DNA of 64,000 nt, taken from Rahnella ecdela. GTDB lineage: Bacteria > Pseudomonadota > Gammaproteobacteria > Enterobacterales > Enterobacteriaceae. Position 1 is the stretch's first letter. Every line of letters starts with the position of its first letter. The notes beneath the pieces were generated by a model. The model did no database searches. It was not told the DNA's origin and was given only the letters and a program-made list of their open reading frames with translations. The stretch spans positions 1-64,000 of the forward strand of contig NZ_JAFMOY010000117.1 in the NCBI RefSeq assembly GCF_019049625.1, in the 5' to 3' direction. The position numbers and the translations under genes are program-made. Shown here one piece after another: positions 61,582 to 64,000 of this stretch.

Positions 61582-63752
61582 CAGAAACTGTCCCCTACCT
61601 CGACCTCATCAGGTGGCGCATGACCGGGAGGTATGTCGCTATCTTCTGGCCGCCATATCGCGCGTTCTGCCACCTGTGAAGACTGCCACCGTGCGTAAGC
61701 ATCAAAATCCACAGCCTCCCCCTCGTTCTCAAGGCCTGGCGGTAGCGTCACCCCGTCGTCTCGTAAAGACGCCTGCCCACCGGCATGGCCGGCCGGTGTG
61801 GCGGCGAAAGTGCCGGCAGTCTGATCATCAGTCGGCACCGCGCAATGAGGTGTGTGAGCAGAGGCCTCTGCGGGTGCCACACTTTGCATTCTCACACCAT
61901 CCGGAAGGCGCTCAGACCCCGTCGCGTCAGTTTCAGGTTGAGCAAATAATTCTGAAATACGCCGTCCTTCTTCTTCTCGGGTGGTCAGGACTGCGCTCAG
62001 CCGGCACTCCGCCTCACTATCTACCTGACGGGGGATAAACGGCGCAGCCACTTTTGGGCGAGACTGATATTTAAGCGGAAGTTTTACGGCAGGATAAGGG
62101 CCCGGTAGGGTGACATAACAGGTTAAGTCGGGCAGCGTTTGAATATCGCTATAACTGACCAGCGTCATTCTTTCCCTGTCCTTGCCCACCGAGGTCCCGT
62201 CACGCACAGGATCGACGCCGTAAGAATATTGTTCAGACGCTTTGAGCAACTCCTTTTCCCCGATCTCCCCTGCGGCAAATTCTGCTATCTGCTTGCTCGG
62301 CGAACGGAAAAAGGCACGGGTGTTCAGCACATCAAATAACGTCGCCGCGCCTTTGGTGCCGTAGATATCTTCGAGCTGGGCATAAGACTGAAAGCCCAGC
62401 ACATAGCACCCCCCGAATTTTCTCGCCTCGGGCAGGATTTCAACCAGATCCGGCAGCTTGTGCAAGGTGGGCAATTCATCGCCAAAGATCCATACGCGGC
62501 GTTGTCTGTTTTCACCCATTGAGAGCAAACCGCGTATTGCCAGCGACAGCCACATGGATATGACAGGCTTGAGGGAAGCATGGGTATCCGCATTCGATGA
62601 AATGAATAACCAGCCGTTGTTTCCGTCTTCGCGCACCCCGCGCATCCAGTCACGGATAGTGAAAGGTTCACCATGACACTCAATCCCCTGGAGATAACGG
62701 ATAGCTTTGACGTAATTGGTGAGAACGGCACGAATGGAGATCGCCGTTTTTTCAATTTTTTCTTCCACCAGATTCGCCGCAGGTGAAGATTTCAGATAAG
62801 CCCGGAGCTTATCCATTTTTATAGACAACAACGTATCGACCAGCTTGGCATACCGGCGATCAGAATCCTTTCGCATCACATAAGCTGCTTCGGCAAAAAT
62901 GGTTCGACCGGAACCTTGCCAAAAAGGATCGTCTCGGGTGCCCATAGGAATGAGGGTATTTGCGACGTTATCGAAATCGGGCTGGGTAAGGCATTCACGC
63001 CACAAATCCCATGCAGGGCAACGGGCATCGAGGGGATTGAGGTTGATATCTTTTGAGGGGTCATAGTAACTTTTCACAAACTCGCAGGAGCGGTCGTAAA
63101 CAATCGCCATATCTCCGCGCCTACGGACATGGTCCATCAGGCGACGCATGAATTCAGACTTTCCAGACCCCACGGTTCCATGAAGGCAAAAGTTCTGTAT
63201 TTCGCTGTCTTTTATCAGAGGGAGCTTATCGATGTGGATATCCGAGGTTTTCCCCTCCCTCTTTAGCATCGCGGCCACCACACCAGGATCTGCGGTGAGC
63301 TGACGCCCCCCGGTGATCTCATCTTCGCTTTGTTTTTTACCCCGGGATCCCAATACCCAGACAGTAACAACGAAGACGATGAGACAAATGACACTCCCGA
63401 CCATAGCCGCTATCAGAAAACTCACCCAAAGCTGTTCGCCACACCAAAGGGGGTATTTTTCAGTGAGTATTTGCTGCACGTTATAACTGAGTTTCCTGCC
63501 GTAATAGTCCAAATGGTAAACCGGTTGCACGTGCATCAAGCCACGCATAGGACCCAGTGTCCTGCACCACCAATACACCATGCCATTGATAAAAGTCTGC
63601 CATGACAACCGGAGCATTATTGTCAGTGCGGTCGTCGTCCAGAAAAGAAGGAATAAACAATAAAATATAATGTTAGCGATTTGTCCAAACATGCGGAAAC
63701 GCATTGCTGCAATTTGTCCGCCTTGCGTCATGTCTTTTACGCTAAAGCTCAT
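61581..63752 (-). CDS. traD: TraD type IV coupling protein (F-type)
   Basis: A 723-residue inner-membrane ATPase that links the relaxosome to the type IV secretion pore. It starts [13 protein letters not shown] like F TraD, with two membrane segments (about 27-50 and 105-130), Walker [11 protein letters not shown] near residue 194 and Walker [15 protein letters not shown] near residue 415. The Gln-Pro repeat of F TraD is absent; the C-terminal tail is instead Ala/Pro rich and ends EVEVGDSF, the TraM-binding end. Upstream in-frame codons to 63848 were rejected because the F-type start is internal. Confidence 0.95.
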   Translation of the reverse strand: MSFSVKDMTQGGQIAAMRFRMFGQIANIIFYCLFLLFWTTTALTIMLRLSWQTFINGMVYWWCRTLGPMRGLMHVQPVYHLDYYGRKLSYNVQQILTEKYPLWCGEQLWVSFLIAAMVGSVICLIVFVVTVWVLGSRGKKQSEDEITGGRQLTADPGVVAAMLKREGKTSDIHIDKLPLIKDSEIQNFCLHGTVGSGKSEFMRRLMDHVRRRGDMAIVYDRSCEFVKSYYDPSKDINLNPLDARCPAWDLWRECLTQPDFDNVANTLIPMGTRDDPFWQGSGRTIFAEAAYVMRKDSDRRYAKLVDTLLSIKMDKLRAYLKSSPAANLVEEKIEKTAISIRAVLTNYVKAIRYLQGIECHGEPFTIRDWMRGVREDGNNGWLFISSNADTHASLKPVISMWLSLAIRGLLSMGENRQRRVWIFGDELPTLHKLPDLVEILPEARKFGGCYVLGFQSYAQLEDIYGTKGAATLFDVLNTRAFFRSPSKQIAEFAAGEIGEKELLKASEQYSYGVDPVRDGTSVGKDRERMTLVSYSDIQTLPDLTCYVTLPGPYPAVKLPLKYQSRPKVAAPFIPRQVDSEAECRLSAVLTTREEEGRRISELFAQPETDATGSERLPDGVRMQSVAPAEASAHTPHCAVPTDDQTAGTFAATPAGHAGGQASLRDDGVTLPPGLENEGEAVDFDAYARWQSSQVAERAIWRPEDSDIPPGHAPPDEVEVGDSF

Positions 63753-63932
63753 TGAGTTCACCAGGATGCAGGGAAGTAAATATATTTTGCAATGCATGTT
63801 TAACAACAGGCTGGGGCTACACATCAAGAAACGTAGGAATATCCTCATGGATTATAAAAATTGAAGGACTCCTGAATTCATTTTTTATTAACTGGCTCTC
63901 TCATCCATTTTTTTTGAGGATATTCAGAATGA

Positions 63933-64000
63933 TTATTTTGGCTCGTTCATATCCATGTTTCCTTCAAGATTTATGCCCTCATCTAGGAGTTCGCGCTTGG
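63933..64000 (-). CDS. C-terminal end of an unidentified gene (window edge)
   Basis: The minus strand reads KRELLDEGINLEG and ends NMDMNEPK before a TAA at 63933-63935, giving the last 22 residues of a gene whose body lies outside the window. In F the gene upstream of traD is traT, and this ending does not look like TraT, so an extra or different gene may sit there. The fragment is too short to identify and could be non-coding. Confidence 0.35.
   Translation of the reverse strand, partial: KRELLDEGINLEGNMDMNEPK

Noticed and set aside
63753-63848. 32-residue N-terminal extension of TraD
   Set aside because: F TraD begins at the internal Met (MSF…KDMTQGGQ), so the longer frame is fortuitous.

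Overview
The window is a piece of a large conjugative plasmid from a member of the Enterobacterales. The right end (56350-63752) carries colinear, F-type traD and traI genes on the minus strand. Most of the remaining genes have their nearest recalled relatives in Escherichia, Salmonella, Klebsiella or Enterobacter. No rRNA, tRNA, CRISPR array or replication gene was recognised. The species cannot be named from the sequence.

Layout from left to right. 1-205: the end of an IS256-family insertion sequence, cut by the window edge. 203-1228: two small unassigned genes. 1335-4798 (minus): an L-lactate oxidation operon lutABC (ykgEFG type) preceded by an orphan fructose/mannitol-class PTS EIIA, divergent from a general porin (5476-6771). 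7035-10905: a LysR regulator divergent from an operon of an AroY/LpdC-type UbiD decarboxylase, its UbiX-type prenyl-FMN synthase and a DUF554 membrane protein. 11091-19359 (minus): an alpha-class (CS1/CFA/I/Tcf type) fimbrial operon of chaperone, major subunit, usher, two paralogous tip proteins and a DsbA/BcfH-like protein that has lost both active-site cysteines. A LuxR-type regulator and a TPR protein lie upstream.

21954-26237 (minus): a cluster with two cyclopropane fatty acid synthase paralogues at its ends, one normal and one lacking key catalytic residues. They flank a PerC-like regulator, a PACE-type efflux protein, a secreted protein and a lipoprotein. A divergent AraC regulator (26406-27203) is the natural candidate controller. 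27281-30291 (minus): a GH43 beta-xylosidase and a GPH-family sugar transporter. 30601-31437: a spermidine-synthase-like protein. 31965-34070 (minus): a metal-resistance unit of a His-rich-tailed MFS exporter, a CsoR/RcnR-type repressor and a small Cys-rich secreted protein. 34829-35974: a complete second S-adenosylmethionine synthetase (metK). 36611-42075: an archaic (Csu / spore-coat-U type) chaperone-usher fimbrial operon. 42528-49329 (minus): a galactosamine / N-acetylgalactosamine operon (agaR, kbaZ, agaS, agaVWEF, kbaY) without agaA or agaI. 49330-52456 is mostly gene-poor and AT-rich, with one DUF2913 gene and a strong orphan terminator. 52457-56090: cysteine catabolism (cyuPA) divergent from a ridA paralogue.

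The cargo fits an intestinal or host-associated, often oxygen-poor life: two adhesive organelles, mucin- and plant-derived sugars, lactate, aromatic acids and cysteine as nutrients, and membrane and metal protection. Perfect FNR-type palindromes (TTGAT-N4-ATCAA) occur beside both fimbrial operons, and a near-perfect one lies between cyuPA and ridA, which suggests shared anaerobic control. The observations most worth checking are the catalytically altered CFA synthase, the cysteine-less fimbrial DsbA-like protein, the cluster of S-adenosylmethionine-linked genes and the shared FNR-type sites.
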